Shown here piece after piece: positions 51,601 to 63,500 of a stretch of 64,000 nt of DNA. The notes under the pieces were generated by a model, which was given only the letters and a program-made list of their open reading frames with translations, was not told the DNA's origin and ran no database searches. This DNA comes from Rachycentron canadum. Taxonomy: Eukaryota > Chordata > Actinopteri > Carangiformes > Rachycentridae. Every line of letters begins with the position of its first letter. Position 1 is the stretch's first letter. Location of the stretch: NCBI GenBank assembly GCA_038496675.1, contig CM076666.1, forward strand, positions 15,009,817 to 15,073,816. Reading direction: 5' to 3'. The position numbers were made by a program, and so were the translations under genes.

Positions 51601-54600
51601 GAAAAAAGTTAACTACTATTATCCTGCTTATTTATGTAGTGTCGATGTATGTTTTTGTGATACCTGGCAGGCAGCTACAGTCATAGGTGGTGTCTCCCTT
51701 CTGGACGCAGGTGCCGCCGTTCTGACATGGTGAGGGGCTGCATGGCATGTAGGGGGTCTCGCAGTGTTGGCCTGTATATTCTTGAGGACAGCGGCAGTGG
51801 TACGAACCCACCTCGTTCACGCACACGCCACCATTAAGACAGGGAGAGGGAGTCTGAGCGCACTCGTTGACGTCTTGCTTGCAGGTTTGACCGTGAAAAG
51901 CGGGTGGGCAGGTGCAGATGTAGGTGGAATCAAAGGCTGAGCACTGGCCACCGTTTGCACATGGGTTGGAAGCACATGGGTTGGCAAGCTGGCATGTTTT
52001 GCCTTGAAAACAACATAGCAAAACAGAGTTATTACAAATTATGGTTCACAGCAAAGTGGGGCAAAAGAAAGTATAAAATGAATGATAAAACTTCAGCTGC
52101 ATACCTGACCACCCTGGTGGGCAGCGGCAGCGGTAGGCAGTCAAGGTAATGAGATCACATGTCCCTCCATTGCGACAGGGGGAGCTCATGCAGGCATGGT
52201 TTGTGGGGGTCAGGCAGAGCCGGTCAGTGAAACCCAGGCGGCACATGCAGTGGAAATCAAATGTGTTACCATGGGAAACAGGGCGGCATTCGCCACCATT
52301 GCGGCAGGGCGAAGGGCTGCAGGGGCTCGGGTACTGGCACCGACTCCCTACGTAGTCACTGGGACACCTGGGGGTAGAGAGTAAGCGAAGAAGTGGTTAT
52401 GATTAGAGAACTTAGATCTTTTTTGGTTTAAATCATGGGAACAATTATCTAAACAAAAGGGGGAAAAGGGGAGGGTGCACTAAAACTTTCCCGCCCAGCA
52501 AAGTCCCACTGCAGTGGGGACAGGGACAGCATGTTGTTCTAGTGGGTCTCTCTGGATTAGACTCCCTCAGAACCTTGAAAACACATTCTGCTGGGACAAC
52601 AGACGCCACAAAAGTCTAGCCGTAACAGCCCGTTCCCATCTACCTTTTGCCCCCACGCTGTCCACACTCATCCTGAATGATCGTAGAGATCAAGGGGACT
52701 GTGCCGGCTCTGGATGTCCTATATGAAGCACTGCATTCAGACTCTAAGCCCCCGGGTGCTTCCCTCCCAGCCAGACCAAGTATAGATGCTACTACAGTCA
52801 CATAGCTCACACTGGCTGATTATGAGAGTTGAAGACTTAGTATCTCAGGACAATAGCTGGATAAAGATGAGGACATACCAGCTCTTTTGCACAAGTGAAT
52901 TCTTCACCCAAAAAGATTTCACTTCTCATTATTGGATATGCAGCTTGTACTCAATGGTAGAAGTCCTATCTGTCATGTGTGGGAGCATTTCAAGTCAGCA
53001 GAAAATGTGTTTATGTTTGAATTGGGGCTTGTGTAAAAGTGTGTAGTTGTGCGTTTGAGCGTGAGTGTTTATGTGCAAGGGAGGGCATCTGTTGGCCTCC
53101 TAGTATCTCCACAGGGAGCAGGTGCGCATGTTAATGAAGGCAGCTGTTGGACAGGACCCCTCCCCCTCCTCCTTTCTCCTCCTCCTCCTCTCCCCTTATC
53201 CACCCCCTGCCTCCCTCCTTCCCCTCTGTCCCCTTGTCAGATGGGGGTGCTGACAAGCCAACCTCTCCTCCAGGGACATAAAGAACCCATGTGAAGTCAG
53301 CTGTTGCAACTTCTGTCTCGTCAACCCCCCCAACCACCACACTCATTCTTAATTCCTCTCACCCTTACCTGTTCCTTATTTCCTTTGTTTTCTACTAGTC
53401 TTCTTCTTGTTACTGCTTCGACTCACCCTCGGCTTTTCATTGTCCTGTTGTCTTATTTCTCTCGAGAGTGGACTTTTTACAGCTCCCCATAGTTTGCTTT
53501 TTACAGCATTTCCCTTTTGTCACATGGGACTGCTGAAAGTTCCCTTGTTGACTTAGTTAGGTGAGACCAAATCAGGGAGTTTTAACAGTCTCATGTGCCC
53601 CACATGGAGCCCAGACAGTCGCAATTGGCAGAAGGTTGTAAAATCTTTTGGGGGGCTTTGAAGTTTTCCTGTTTCACTTTACCATGAAAACTCACTGGAT
53701 AATGATAATTGGATAACTCATCAAAATCACTGTTTCAATATTAAAATCCTTGCTTAGTTTTGTAAGGCATAATGAAACTAAGACATTATTAATGGTGTGT
53801 GTGTTTGTGTGCACTCGTGTGTGTTACCCCATGCTAACTAACTGTAACAGATCCTCTTTGTCCTGAAGTCAGTCCAGTCTGAAATAAAGATCCACCCACA
53901 TGCTGAAAAACTCAGCAGCACACACCACGGCAACAGGTCTCTCCCAGCGATGCAATGTCCCCTCAGGCCTTAGCAGATGCTTCCCCGACCTCTGACCCCA
54001 AACACTTTTGTGACTGTGGGATGGCCTCTTTGCCTTCTCCACTGGGCCTGATCTACCATCTGCCACTCTGGGGGTGACTTTATCCTCTGACACAAAACCT
54101 GCCCCACTGTGTGCTGGAAATGCCACAGCTGAGGAAAATGTTATGTAAATGTCTGATGGACGGTGTACAGTCACCATGTTTGTGAGTATCAGTTGTATTT
54201 CATCCTTAAAGTTGTTTCCTCTGACAGTCTTTTTGAAAGTATTAAACTTCATCTCCTTAACTCACTCCCTATCCCTCCAACCCCCTTCTTTCTTTTACTC
54301 TTCATTCATTTTGTCTAGTTAGCTAATAACTGGATGTGTCTAATAATTAGCCAGGGTCTGACCCCTGGGGTCAACATCTGTTGGCAAGACTGAGGACAGC
54401 AAATTAATGTTAAAGGAAATGATAATTGTACCAGGCCTATATAAATACAACAGACTTTTTCTGTAATTAAATTATTATAATTGTATTAAATATCTCTAAG
54501 TATGAAATTCAGAAAACGGCTAATTCCAACTGATTAGAACCATTAAACTGAAACACTCAGGAAACCTATTGAACCTAAACAAAAACAACAGGAAATAAAA

Positions 54601-57600
54601 CTGAAGATGAATAGTTTCTATGCGTAAGAACAGTTTCTACACGTTAAGAAGCGCATAAAGAAACCATTTTGACAGTAATTCAGCTACTTCCTATTCAAAG
54701 AGTGAAGGAGATTTATGAGGGTGATTCATACTGACAGAGACTGAGCACCTGCCGACTAAAGACACCAACAAGGAAAAACGCCTGCCTGTAACTCCACTTC
54801 TTGCGATGGTTATCAGTGACAACACATCTGCTAATGTACCTCTAACCTGAAGTCCATGACTCAGGTGCATACATAACATGTAACCACAATGCCCTGGATA
54901 TTAAACTGATCTGGGACCATTATGAGGCTACTTTTATGTACTATGGCAACTAACTGACTCTCCTAACTGATATTTCTGCTCATGCATATAATTAAAATAC
55001 AGATAAAGAAACACACACGCACATGTTAGCGTTTAACCCCCATACTCCTTTGCTATGTGCCCTGTAGTGTAACACTGACCTGCCAAAAGAATTGGTGTTT
55101 CTACATTTGTCAACCTTTGCTGGTACATGTGAACTTTCAGCACCTACTAGAGTCAAATAGCCTCTTATCTCTGTGCTCTGACAGCACAGCATTGATCACC
55201 CCGCTCTGAGGATCTTCAGACCCCCAGGATCCTGTTCACCGCCCTGTCTTATTCTGAGGCTATGTCAACACTAAATGCAGGCATATATTAGTCTGTGTAT
55301 TGTGAAAAACTAAAAATTGAAATAAAGTACTGAATTTGTTTCTATGTGTGGTATATTAGATTGGACCTTTTTTTCAGTGTTCCTCCAACCTCATTCACTG
55401 CTGTATTAGAGCAGCCTTGGCATCTAGGGAATGGGTCTGACCAGGGGAGTGGCAATCTTAGGCTTTTATTGGGGTTTAAGCTCTAACACCAGCAGGCACA
55501 CTTGACCCAGTCATGCACTTGTATGCTCCTGAGTCACTTAAGCCTGCATGGAAATGAGCTTTAACAGAGACCTGTCCAGTAATCCTATAGGAGGACAAAT
55601 GAAGAGCAGCATTCCTTAAGTGAGAGTGGAAGATCTTTTTAGTGGTACTGGGCTCACTCTAGACAGTCTTTATGGGTGAGACATTTTATCATCAATATGC
55701 AACACCAGGCAGCTCTGTGCAAGGTCGGAGAGGTCTGATCACACCAACCACAGGAGACTTTCAGTCAGTTTTCTCTCTCGCATCTATTTCTGTCAGACTT
55801 CTTGCAGTATTTCAAACATGTAGTGAGACAGTTGAGATGTTTTCAGAGTTTATTATTAACAGTCACTTCAGACCAAAACAGTGTCTATTTCAGCAAAGCA
55901 GCACTAACAGTCAGTCAGCCACGTAAAGCCAGGTTAAGGGCAACAACCTTTCAACCTCACCGTGCCCTCATTACTGTCTCACTAATGGAAACTAAATTTG
56001 ACACAAACATGTTTTTAAAGTAGTCTATATAACTCCAAGCTCCATGGGAAACAGGAAGCCCTAGACCTACAGATAACCTCTTATTTTCAGAAGCACACCG
56101 ATTGCTTCCCCATTACAGTGGCTTGTTTTTGTCTCTGTGTCTCAAGTGCCACCACAAACTAAAGCACACTTTTCAGTGTTTCCCACAATGAAACCTTTTT
56201 CTATAATCAATTATTCCACGTCATGGATTTGATTTTAAGTGTGTTTGTTCCCCTCTGTCACCTCTGCATTTCCAAAATGTATTCAATGAAAACTGAATGA
56301 AGACCAGGTTCTGACTTGTTTATATTTCATTCACCATAAAATTGTGATGTAAGTGTAGAATTTAAAGGCAGCTTAAGAGACCACCACAGCTAACCATAGC
56401 CAAAGCCAACTTTAATATGTGTGTTATTGCACATGAATGTGGTCGTAGTTAGATTCAGTAACTGAGAATGAAGGAATCTGAGGAACTTATGCTAAAAGGT
56501 AACTAGCCAAGCTAGTAACTGCCATCTCAGCTTTACCTATAAAAGCTGAATTCATTTTTGAGTCTACTTGAGTTACCTTAAAATCTAATGTAAAGTTATT
56601 AATTAGTGTAAAAAAATGTGTCTAAGTTCAGCATATCAGCACAACCGTCACCTTTTCTATTGTTACTGCTCTCTGTCTTTGTGGGAGGATACATCAATGG
56701 TAGCCTTCTCCAACACAAAAGCCGAGCCTCGTTAAACACATAGAGATAAATACACAGTTAGATAAACAGGACACAAGCCAGGTCCTATTTTGAGCATGAT
56801 CCATAAGAAAAAAACAAATTGAAGGAGGCTATTTTCACAACCAGGATGGGCCGAAAACATCCTACCTACAGGACAGGGAAGTGGAATATCAATTTTGTCC
56901 TAATGCAGGTATAATCCCAGTAAACCCATGAGACATGTGATTAGCATGGTTAAACTAAACCTAACCCTGATCTCTATGCCACAATGTGATTTCACTCTCT
57001 GGTCTCACACTCATGGGAACTGTGAAGGATTTAATTGTATCTTACCACTCAAATCTGCGTCACCATATGTCACAACATGATTCACTTCTGGAGCTGCATG
57101 TGTAGGTTTACAGCATTTTAGCATTTCAACCTTGCATTTAACATTTTGTACTTGGAAAGCACATCTTAACCTCACACCACACAACCCAAATGAATCTGGG
57201 TGCTTGCCTAGACTCAGCTGTTGCAGTGCCAACCTTTTCAACTTGTGCGTCAGTTTCCCTGGGTGGACTTTCCAATTACGATATCGACACAGTCAATAGG
57301 AGTTTGTCGGTTAATGTGACAATATTCAATATAGATGAGAAACATAAATTGGACTATTATTGGAACCCCCACCACCCCCTCAAACACGCACACATAAAGA
57401 TGCTACACTTTGACCCCAGAGCACTGATGCTGAATCTCCCAGTGCAGTGCCTGGCTCAGCAGGGATGAATGATTAATGAGAGGAAAAGCAAAGAGGAAGA
57501 GAGAGTGAGGGTGGATGAAGTGATGCTCTTATCCTGTCTGTTTTTAATTGGACCGGGCAGAGTTGGAGACCACAATACCAGCTTTGTGGAGGAGGGTGGA

Positions 57601-57626
57601 GGGAGAGTTTCTATGTGCACACGTGC

Positions 57627-57675
<49 letters not shown>

Positions 57676-60231
57676 AGTGTGCAGATTTGATATTGTAAAT
57701 TGGTGGCCCTGGGCTTGTAGCGTGGGCTATTCAATAATTCCCCCTTGTCCCAGCAGACCAGAAAAGCGCCTGCCGTGACCACATGCCCCGAGGGTAAACC
57801 AGGCCACCCCTGAGCTTCTTTACAAAAGGATAAAAACAATGCCACAAGTGGAAGTCACACTTTTTTTTTTTCAAAACTACTAAAATAAACTTCAGAACTA
57901 TCCATGAGTTCAACCCAAAAACTGACATCCTCTCTTCACATTATCTTTTGTCATCTTGCAAGAGACAATTCAAGACGTCAACTTAAATGCAGTTCAGGAA
58001 AGAGGAATATCAGCATATTAAGTGTCTCACCCACAAAATACTAACATCAGTCCATAGCCTAAAGAAACAGCCCTCAATCTGTGCCCCTCTGTCTGTTCCC
58101 ACTTGTTTGCCTTCAAATTTCTGCACTTTATTCCAATTAATCTCACTCTCTCGACATCAAATCCAATTACATTTCACAGCCATCTGGCTTTCTAGTGGTG
58201 ATCACAATCCTGTAAGGTGGGGGGTGGAGTAGAGATCGAGTGGGGTGGGAGGGGTGAATCCATTCAGAAAGCAGGAGGGGGATATTTAAGGTTAGAGGGG
58301 GTTGTGGCAGGGGTTTGGTGTGTGTTGCGGTGTTTGGGGTGGCTGTGGCATGATGGGAAGCCCCACTCAGATTAGTCACACAGCATTATTCTGACTGCAG
58401 GACAATGGGTGACGGGCGGCAGGCGAGCCCCAGCTGTCGCCCATGAAAGAGCAGAAAAACAAGATTTAAGACTGGACGCGTCCTCTCACTTTGCTGGCGA
58501 AGGGGTCTTGCATTCATTAACAGGCCTGCTGATGAGAGGGGTGGGGGGGGGGGGGGGGGTAGACTTTTGTCCAGATATCCCTCTCTCACCTCTGCAGCAC
58601 TCTGGAATTGCACCCTCTTTTCATTTCTTCACTTCTTAAACTCTTTTCTTTTTAGGGAATGTGTGCAGCCTCACTGGGGAGGTTCAGGAGCTCACCAGCC
58701 CGGAGGAAACTCAAGGGCCTCAACCGGTTGCCGGGCACAGGGCCCTGCTCAAAGGCTGGAATGAAAAGGGGGAATATGTGGCCCCTTCTCTTTCTGACCA
58801 AAAAGCCCTTTCAAGTACCAAAATTACACTACACTACGCTGCACTTCTAAAACTGCTCAAATTCCAAAACACCTCAACAAATGACAGAAGATAAAATGTT
58901 AATGCTTGTTGTGGTCTTCGTTGCAACATGCGGTGCAATGCTGCTTTTTACTTACTTGCACTCTCCATTTCCATTTGAGGTGGCTTCACATCTTCCTCCA
59001 TTCAGGCATGATTCAGTGGGTAGGGAGCATTTCTGACCTGTTGAGTGCACGAAAAACATTAAAACACACCTCGAGCAAGAGTAAGACACAATGCAAGGTA
59101 GAGTATCTTTCATCTGGAGCTACTGGGATCAACGGGGATTAGACAGAGTTTAAAATATTATTCATCAGAGAGTTTTTTGATGCAACTTTATTCACAGGGA
59201 TCGAATGTTTTCTGTACACGTGCGCTTGCTCATCCTGATCTTTTAATTGATTTGTTCCACAGTTGTCCGTGGGGGATATCGGGAAGCCTGTCGTGGACAC
59301 CGGCGAGGCCAAGGAGCGCGTGGTGCGTGGCTTTTAGGGAGCGCACACTTTTTTTTTTTTTTTTTTGCGGGGGGGGGGGCGCAGCAGCTGCGGGGCTCAG
59401 ATGCGGAACAAAAGAAATCAGAGTCCAGCACGAGCCATAAAACACTCTCATCGGCCATTGTTTACCGGCAGACGGGAATAGCTACACCTCCTCCAACCCC
59501 CCACCCTCCACCCGGCACTCACAACACTCTCCCACACATGCAGACAAAAGGTGTCACCCCCCCCACCCGGCGTCCCCAGGCCCCAACACACGCACCAAAC
59601 TCCCATTATCTCCCATGTTATTTAAAACCGGATCTCAGAACAATTTAAAAAGGGACATTTAACAAGACTAGAATCCATTTTACATTTTAATATGACCACA
59701 AAAAAAGTGTGACTGCAAGACTGAAGAACCAAGCAGAAGCAGTTAAAAACTCCCTATAATGCGTTTTTCACAATGAATTAAATTGTATATAAAACAAACA
59801 AACAAAAAAACCCACTAGCAGCCTGTGACTGTTCTGCCTGTGCGGACAAAATAAACAGTTAACTTTCTCGAGCGAGCTCTGGAGAGTCACCAGACAAGCG
59901 CACCGCAGCTCTTGGCTCCTGCACTCGAAGCGAATTCATTCCCACGACTTAAAAAAAGCTCTTAAAGAAAGTCAATAAAACGTTCAAAGGCTTTAATGAA
60001 AGACATTAGTCTGTGGCCTTCTGCTCACACTTGCACGAGTCTTAGAAACAGCCCAGCGTTGATCAAATTGACAGTTAACTGTCCATCCACTGATCTTTCT
60101 CTGACTTCTTTTCTCCCTCCGATCCGCAGTCACGCTCTGCATCCTGCCGCAAAACATTTTCGAGACATTTTACCTTGTGAGATGACGATCGCAGGTATCA
60201 GAAATGTTAGTTTCACAAGGAAACGATACAT
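38568..60231 (-). CDS. notch1: Neurogenic locus notch homolog protein 1 (34 exons)
   Basis: Notch1 is a single-pass receptor for Delta/Jagged ligands. Its released intracellular domain activates RBPJ target genes. Exons, 5' to 3': 60174-60231, 58956-59037, 52105-52367, 51664-52002, 50534-50656, 50206-50439, 49946-50101, 49643-49828, 49372-49485, 48647-48760, 48303-48536, 48093-48203, 46647-46839, 46394-46539, 46161-46274, 45522-45641, 45253-45405, 44932-45160, 44621-44822, 44356-44509, 44058-44242, 43713-43845, 43356-43613, 43151-43263, 42464-43035, 41915-42355, 41666-41811, 41329-41542, 41122-41206, 40825-40987, 40394-40692, 40138-40285, 39945-40042, 38568-39830. They sum to 7443 bases (2480 residues plus stop) with consistent phases and GT-AG introns. 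The start opens a hydrophobic leader (MYRFLVKLTFLIPAIVISQ). The exon plan and sequence match vertebrate NOTCH1. Linkage to ccbe1 suggests notch1a rather than notch1b, but this is inference. Confidence 0.97.
39660..40692 (-). other. notch1: notch1 ankyrin-repeat domain
   Basis: Exons 31-34 encode residues about 1879-2117. The repeats include DGFTPLMIASCSGGG, TGETALHLAARYARSD, MGRTPLHAAVAADAQG, DGTTPLILAARLAVEG, GKSALHWAAAVNNVEA and EETPLFLAAREGSYET. This domain binds RBPJ and Mastermind in the nucleus. No repeat is lost. Confidence 0.95.
39837..39861. repeat. notch1: 25-base poly(A) (poly(T) on the - strand) beside the exon 34 acceptor
   Basis: On the coding strand 25 T residues are followed by CCTCAG and the last notch1 exon. 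The tract forms the polypyrimidine tract of the final intron. Confidence 0.95.
41122..41542 (-). other. notch1: notch1 transmembrane, RAM and NLS segment
   Basis: Exons 28-29 encode the helix MYVVFLGLAALGFICLGVLV (about residues 1738-1757), the stop-transfer SRKRRRE, the RAM motif LWFPEGFKV and the NLS KKKRREP. The CLGVLV end contains the gamma-secretase (S3) Gly-Val position. Confidence 0.95.
41666..42705 (-). other. notch1: notch1 negative regulatory region (LNR x3 plus HD)
   Basis: Part of exon 25 with exons 26 and 27 encodes three LNR modules from about residue 1449 (CEIPQC, CSAALQCWRYFNDGKC, NPLYDQYCKDHYADGHC) and the heterodimerisation domain. The furin (S1) site is RKRRELDP at about 1664-1671, followed by VVYLEIDNRQC. 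Confidence 0.95.
45642..46160 (-). other. notch1: notch1 intron 15 with nested inverted repeats
   Basis: Non-coding intron. At 45811-45866 it holds nested inverted repeats built from ACAGGAA/TTCCTGT units (ETS-type cores), described in the findings. No coding sequence. Confidence 0.75.
46840..48092 (-). other. notch1: notch1 intron 12
   Basis: Non-coding intron of 1.25 kb, relatively C-rich on the + strand, with a (CA)n tract at 47532-47557 and a shorter one near 47235. No gene seen. Confidence 0.8.
47532..47557. repeat. (CA)n microsatellite
   Basis: Thirteen CA units within notch1 intron 12. Confidence 0.95.
48761..49371 (-). other. notch1: notch1 intron 9
   Basis: Non-coding intron of 0.6 kb. 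Nothing recognisable. Confidence 0.8.
50657..51663 (-). other. notch1: notch1 intron 4
   Basis: Non-coding intron of 1.0 kb. Nothing recognisable. Confidence 0.8.
52368..58955 (-). other. notch1: notch1 intron 2 (6.6 kb)
   Basis: This is the longest intron of the gene. In mammals the early introns of NOTCH1 hold enhancers. Here I see a (TG)n tract at 57628-57674, a G-rich run near 58541-58559 and a GC-richer patch at 58200-58620 with TGGGAA, ACAATG and CAGCTG motifs. No coding sequence. Confidence 0.75.
57628..57674. repeat. (TG)n microsatellite
   Basis: About 23 TG units in notch1 intron 2. Confidence 0.95.
59038..60173 (-). other. notch1: notch1 intron 1
   Basis: Non-coding, with CpG-rich stretches at about 59265-59480 and a poly(T)/poly(G) run at 59349-59379. 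CCATTGTTTACC at 59455-59466 joins a SOX-like and a FOX-like core. The CpG richness suggests that this intron belongs to the promoter region. Confidence 0.7.
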
Positions 60232-60540
60232 TCCTCCTCTTCAACTTCACAAATGTCGCTGAATCCCACGTAGGGTTGTCATAGATCCACAGTTCGGTGT
60301 ACTCCAGATGTTGGCTTGAAATAAATATCCTTGGTGAGGAAAGGTAAATCCAACAGACAGAGAGAGAGGGGGAAAGTCTCCGGTCATCAAGAGGAATCAG
60401 TTCATAGATGCTGACCTGCTGCTTTCCGAGTTCTCAATGAAATCAATCTAGAGGCAACTCTTCAAGTTCCTCCCACCCCTGTGTTCCTCCTCCTCCTCCT
60501 CCCCCTCAGGCCACATAATAGCTGCCTCTCTCTCCTCATG
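60232..60540 (-). promoter_or_regulatory. notch1: Probable notch1 5' UTR and core promoter
   Basis: On the - strand, a purine-rich GGAGG repeat block (about 60480-60510) and an AT-rich CTATTATG (about 60515-60522) lie some 285 bases before the start codon. An 11-codon uORF runs from 60282 to 60247. The bases before the ATG (AGGAGGA) give a moderate Kozak context. The transcription start is not determined. Confidence 0.4.
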
Positions 60541-63500
60541 TTGGAATAGGAACAAACACTCATTGCCCTCTCACTGCCCAATTTAGAGTCAAGTAAAATT
60601 ATTAACATTACCCAATGGTGGAAAATGCCTCACTTTATTGGGTAAATTATAGAGGAAACTTTCCTTTTCTGCTACTTCATACATCTGCCACTGTGGAAAT
60701 GAAGAGTTTCTCAAACATGAGAAACAGCAGACAAAAATCTTCACCCTGACCAGATTGCTGAAAAATCTATTTTAATCATTAATGCACCAATAATATTGCT
60801 ACAATGTTGTAGTTTAACACTCCCAGCTTGAAGTACTTTATTTAATTACTGAAAACAAAATTAAATAGTTTTTCTTCATCAACATTTTCACTGGAGTATT
60901 TTCCCATTGTGGTGAAACCTGTATAGGATCTAGATATCTCCTCCACCCCTGAAAGTAACCTAGTAGACTACATTTACTAAGTGCTGTAGCTACTTCACCA
61001 CAATTTAGAGATGTTGGTAAACATATGACAACTTACAATGTGATCACTTTTTTGATGAAACTACACAACTTTCAATAAAGTGGTTGTCATGACTAGGATT
61101 GTTCTGTCACATTCATGCATCTGTAATGATATTTGAAATACTATAATAATCTAATGCTGAAAGCAACTATTCAGCTATACGAACTAAGTACATTTTACTG
61201 ATAATACTCATAATGATATGAGTTTGGATGCAGGACTTTTCAGTATTATACAGAGTATACAGAGTATTTTAATGTTATTATTGCATTATTGTAAGTGAAA
61301 ACCAGATTGGCCAGTGCATTGTGTCAATTTGTGCTTGTGTGTCTGATATGAGAAACCCCCTCTTCATATATATGCTTAACATTTCAATATTCTGGGCACC
61401 ATACCACAAAGTCTTCATTTCATGAAATGGGGATACGTTTCAATTCCTGTTACAGTTTCTTTCCCACACTACTTCCACTTTCTGAAACACTCCTTGTAAT
61501 CATTCTGGTGAAGCCTTCCTACAAGCACAGCATGATTTATATTTCTATAATGTCTCAACTACATATAGCAGTAGTACAGTAGTTGTATTGACAGTGAGAG
61601 CACATGTCTGGGCCAGATTCCTGTTTTTCCTTTTTCTCTCTCTCTCTTTCTCGGGGCAAGTGAAACTGTCAGGGAGTAGCTGCAGAGTTTCAGCACCCCA
61701 GGGCAAAGATTATTTTATTATGAAGCCCACGCACATGCTGGTCCTTCTGTTGGTGTGACTGCCAAATGGACCAACGCCAAAAGGGGCTAGGTCTCTTGAG
61801 GTGCATGTAGTGTGGGAAACACCGGGGGTAACAGAGGAAAAAAAAGAGGGAGTGTGAGCAATCAGCTACAATTTTATTACATAACAAGTGGGGGAAAAAA
61901 ACACCAAATATGAAGTGTTGGTTGAATGAAATAAAAAAAAAAGATGTGTATGGGCATGCAGTGTGATAGTAGGGAAACACCTGACCCACCGTGAGAAATG
62001 TCAGATCCGTCAGGCACACGCTCAGCTCAAGCCAGGGCACACTGTTAACACATGCCCTGAATCCTCACTACTCGTAGTAAGGTGTGGCCCAGTCTTTCAA
62101 TCACAAAGTGCTGATTTTTCACTGCTGGCACAGAGTGTTGACTTTTATCTGTCATGAAATCGGAGCCTGTGTTTTTGCTTGTGAGGCTCTCTTTGACGTG
62201 AGATACTTGTTTGTTTGGGGCGAAAATTTAAGGCCATGAGAAAATGCTCAGTAATGGATTCACAAGGTTGGAGAGGGGAAGACCCAAAGTTAGGAAAACA
62301 AAGTCTATCAAAGCTTAATATAGAAACAAAATCCAGGGAGGTCGACACAAAGTGCAAGAAAACAGAATAATTTCTTTGAGATTAAATATAAATACAACTG
62401 CCCTCTGCAGTTTGAACCCTGGCTGCTCAGTGCTGCAGAGACTGACCTCGAGCACACTGCAGTTCCTTTGGCCTCAGACTCCCTTCCTTCCTTCTCCGGG
62501 AGCTTGAATGGAGCGAGGCCAAGGGTTACGATAAAAAGTAGTTCTCCTTGATAAAGTCTACATGATGTCATCCTACTATCAGACAACTAAGTCTGAACAG
62601 AGCTAGAGAGATAGAGATTCTTGGTTCACACCCAACAAAGTCTCAAAAAAGCACCACAACACAGAGGATATACAGCAGTTACAATATACAGGCAGTCGCA
62701 GAGCAGTGAGATCAAGTCCAGGAAATATTACTTCCCACAGCAACAGCGTGGAAATGTTGCCTCCTGCTAAGTTAATAATATGACACAGTTTTCTTTATTT
62801 GTATGTTGAAAAATGTTCTCATTGTTCCCTGCAAATGTAAATAAACAAGCTTCTATTCTGTTGTGCTACAGTTTTATTATTAATTAAATCTAGTGGATTT
62901 TTAGAACTTTATTTATTCTTTAGCCTGTTAAAAAATACATTTTATTTATTTTAACACTTAGTTGATTATTGTTCTTTACGGACAAGCTTTTACTACAGTT
63001 TGAATTGGAAAAAAACATTTAAAAATGCTGACTTTTCCAACTTCTGCTGTATTTAAGTTTAATAAAGTTGACAGATTTGACTTAAATTGTGATTATGCTG
63101 TTATTTTGATGGACATTAACACTAATCTTTAAAAAATCACACAGGTTAACTGAGCAGCTGATCTTACTAGTTTAACAAAGTATAGAAACTGGTGAAAAGT
63201 GATAAAAGAGCCAGTATAACTTTCAATTTTGACAAAATTACAATGAGGCCAAAATCTAAAATCAAACCAGATCAATTTACAACCAGAAACAATGCTCAGA
63301 GAAAAGAAAGGCTTTATCCCTAATCTGTTGACAATACTTAACACTTTTGTCTCTACCAATCTGAAAGCCCAGTATTTACTAAAGGGTTGGGACTCAATTG
63401 GCTGTTGTTTGTAGGAAAACAACCCCTCTGTTGGTTATCTGAAGATAAGCGACTGGACAAGCACATCACTTTATCGAGAGGAACATCGACCTCCCTGTGG

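Larger units (their letters stand above)
42775..59037 (-). other. notch1: notch1 array of 36 EGF repeats
   Basis: Exons 2-25 encode 36 EGF-like repeats, the full vertebrate number, with no repeat missing or duplicated. Many are of the calcium-binding type (DxNEC, DIDEC, NINEC). Repeats 11-12, the main ligand-binding pair, lie near residues 410-490 in exons 7-9. Most repeat-coding exons have phase 1 at both ends. Confidence 0.95.

Noticed and set aside
53040..53420. Pyrimidine-rich stretch with open frames in notch1 intron 2
   Set aside because: The frames are low-complexity CCT/GGA repeats without homology or splice support.
42464..59037. Regular spacing of similar short blocks, as in a CRISPR array or tandem repeat
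   Set aside because: The periodicity comes from EGF-coding exons and ordinary introns in a eukaryotic gene.
61461..61818. A paired CSL (SPS) site
   Set aside because: The two full sites are about 350 bases apart, whereas a paired site needs about 15-17 bases between cores.
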